Source: UBA4744 sp963723165
GTDB taxonomy: Bacteria; Actinomycetota; Acidimicrobiia; Spongiisociales; UBA4744
Assembly (NCBI GenBank): GCA_963723165.1
Contig: CAVRPP010000012.1
Span: 1 to 64,000 of the forward strand
Direction of reading: 5' to 3'
Length of the DNA stretch: 64,000 bases
Numbering within the stretch: the stretch's first letter is position 1; each line of letters begins with the position of its first letter. Below the pieces are notes generated by a model. The model worked only from the letters and a program-made list of their open reading frames with translations. It was not told the origin of the DNA and did not search any database. Shown here piece after piece: positions 62,932 through 64,000 of this stretch. A program made the translations under genes and the position numbers.

Positions 62932-64000
62932 CGTCCTCGAACGAACGGATAACCAGACCCGAGCGCGGCTTGGGAACGAAGAAGGTGCTCTTCTGGGGGA
63001 ACCGCAGGCCGGCCTCGGTGGCCGCGCTGATTGCTTCTTCAGACACCCTGGCCATGAGGGCTACCGCTCCATCGCGTTGCGCGGATGCGGCTTGCAGTGC
63101 CTCGTCCGCGTCCGCGAAATAGGTTGCCCGGCTTTCGTCAACGGCGAGAAGCGGATAGAGCAGGTCGCGGCCGACGGCCGGGCTCGCCATCCGCAGCGGA
63201 GGGGCCAAGGCTTCCAACGCCTCCGTTCGGGCCACCAGCCGGAGCGGACCGGATCGATGCCCAGAGCCTGGAACCAGCACGATCGCGCCGGGAAGATCCG
63301 GCGGAGTCGCGGAACAAGGCTCAATCGTGAATAATCCGGCCAGGCGGTCCCGATCGATCGACACCCGCGGGAACACCCGATGGGTGGGGCCGATAGCGAG
63401 ACCGCTGCCCCGGGCCGGGACAAGAAACGTCATGATTGAGTTCCAGGAGCCTCGTCCGGATTGGAGATCCTGATAGGCAAGGCCGGTTGTGTACCGGTGG
63501 TGGCCGTCGGCAATGGCAACCGGATGGTTCTCAACCGAGCTGGAGATGGCGTTGATCGAGTCCGGATCGGTGATATCAAAAAGACTGTGGCGCACGCCCT
63601 CAGTCTCGAACTCCAGCCGGGGATCGCCAGGTGCGTTGAGTAACCGGGCAAAATGATCTGAGGGGGTGAGAGCAATGATGAGATCGAGGTTGGCCCGGGT
63701 GGCGCTCAAGACTGCCAGGCGATCAGCCTTGGTCTTCGGCATGGTCTGTTCGTGGGGGAGGATCTTGTCGCCGAGCGGCAAGAGAGCCAGAGCACCGATG
63801 ATTCCACCGGCAGACTGCTCGGCGCCGGTTTCGTCCGAATAGCGCATGCGATAGAGGTAGAAGCGGTCGGTGGGATCGGTGCGCAAGGTGCCGTCGCCCC
63901 TCCACGAGCCGAACAGGTCGGAGGCTTCTCGATAGGTAGGATCGTTGGGACCGGCCAGCAGCAGTCTGACCATGTTGTGGTCATCGGCGGCCCGGTACCG
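62927..64000 (-). CDS. DUF1015 family protein, 5' end outside window
   Basis: At least 348 residues and open to the window edge. The usual N-terminus is missing; the frame entering from the edge reads RYRAADDHNMVRLLLAGPND, the family's internal motif, so the true start is upstream. Motifs: DPTYREASDLFGSWR, FYLYRMRYSDETG, VAIADGHHRYTTGLAYQ (His-rich block) and LLYPLLAVDESRATYF. DUF1015 proteins are widespread and often found with serine/glycerate metabolism genes; function is uncertain. Its stop is at the IS insertion point. Confidence 0.85.
   Translation of the reverse strand, partial: RYRAADDHNMVRLLLAGPNDPTYREASDLFGSWRGDGTLRTDPTDRFYLYRMRYSDETGAEQSAGGIIGALALLPLGDKILPHEQTMPKTKADRLAVLSATRANLDLIIALTPSDHFARLLNAPGDPRLEFETEGVRHSLFDITDPDSINAISSSVENHPVAIADGHHRYTTGLAYQDLQSGRGSWNSIMTFLVPARGSGLAIGPTHRVFPRVSIDRDRLAGLFTIEPCSATPPDLPGAIVLVPGSGHRSGPLRLVARTEALEALAPPLRMASPAVGRDLLYPLLAVDESRATYFADADEALQAASAQRDGAVALMARVSEEAISAATEAGLRFPQKSTFFVPKPRSGLVIRSFEDG

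Overview
The window reads as one chromosomal contig of a high-GC actinobacterium. The strongest evidence is a complete Pup-proteasome locus (mpa, dop, pup, prcB, prcA, pafA, pafB, pafC) running into tatA, tatC and helY, an order known from actinobacteria. Holin-X, DUF4193, DUF4389 and DUF6326 proteins and many GTG/TTG starts agree with this. The class cannot be fixed from sequence alone; Acidimicrobiia or a related deep lineage is my guess. No rRNA, tRNA or CRISPR array was recognised.

Layout. 1-20 kb: a secreted Calx-beta protein cut by the window edge, a penicillin-acylase-type hydrolase, GerW-like and TerC proteins, a PLP decarboxylase, a DUF4242-guanylate/adenylate cyclase fusion, a winged-helix protein, a DMT transporter, an ArsR-YCII operon with a palindromic operator, two alpha/beta hydrolases, YqeY, and a BBE-like flavin oxidase. 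20-33 kb: soluble transhydrogenase, CorA, two lipoproteins, a thiolase-DUF35 operon, Nudix, acyltransferase, the 2-oxoacid:ferredoxin oxidoreductase pair KorA/KorB (KorB carries a fused gamma-like domain) and a bifunctional FTCD-type histidine/folate enzyme. 33-42 kb: cell-wall amidase, hotdog thioesterase, a Rossmann protein, VIT-type transporter, AidB-like acyl-CoA dehydrogenase, MFS transporter and a holin-X pair. 42.4-44.5 kb: a tightly overlapped operon of a 32-residue membrane peptide, a ThiS/TtuB-like sulfur carrier, a TtuA-like tRNA thiolase and TrmI, all pointing at the tRNA T-loop. 44.5-60.7 kb: ferredoxin, the proteasome/pupylation genes, PafBC, TatA/TatC, HelY, a lipid kinase, DUF4193, a polyprenol-phosphate mannosyltransferase, GNAT and Nudix. 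60.7-64 kb: an MDR reductase, an intact IS481-family element with a 6-bp target duplication, and a DUF1015 gene running off the end.

How it works together. The right half is housekeeping: tRNA T-loop modification, regulated proteolysis (Pup is deamidated by Dop, ligated by PafA, and its targets are unfolded by Mpa into PrcAB), the PafBC regulator, Tat export and RNA helicase functions, mostly co-directional with stop/start overlaps. The left half is accessory, with short gene groups in both orientations and palindromic REP-like intergenic repeats.

A striking property of the first 29 kb is that six otherwise conserved genes each need a one- or two-base correction, usually removal of one base from a short homopolymer, to restore the family reading frame. 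Sequencing or assembly error is the simplest explanation, and it matters for anyone using these genes.
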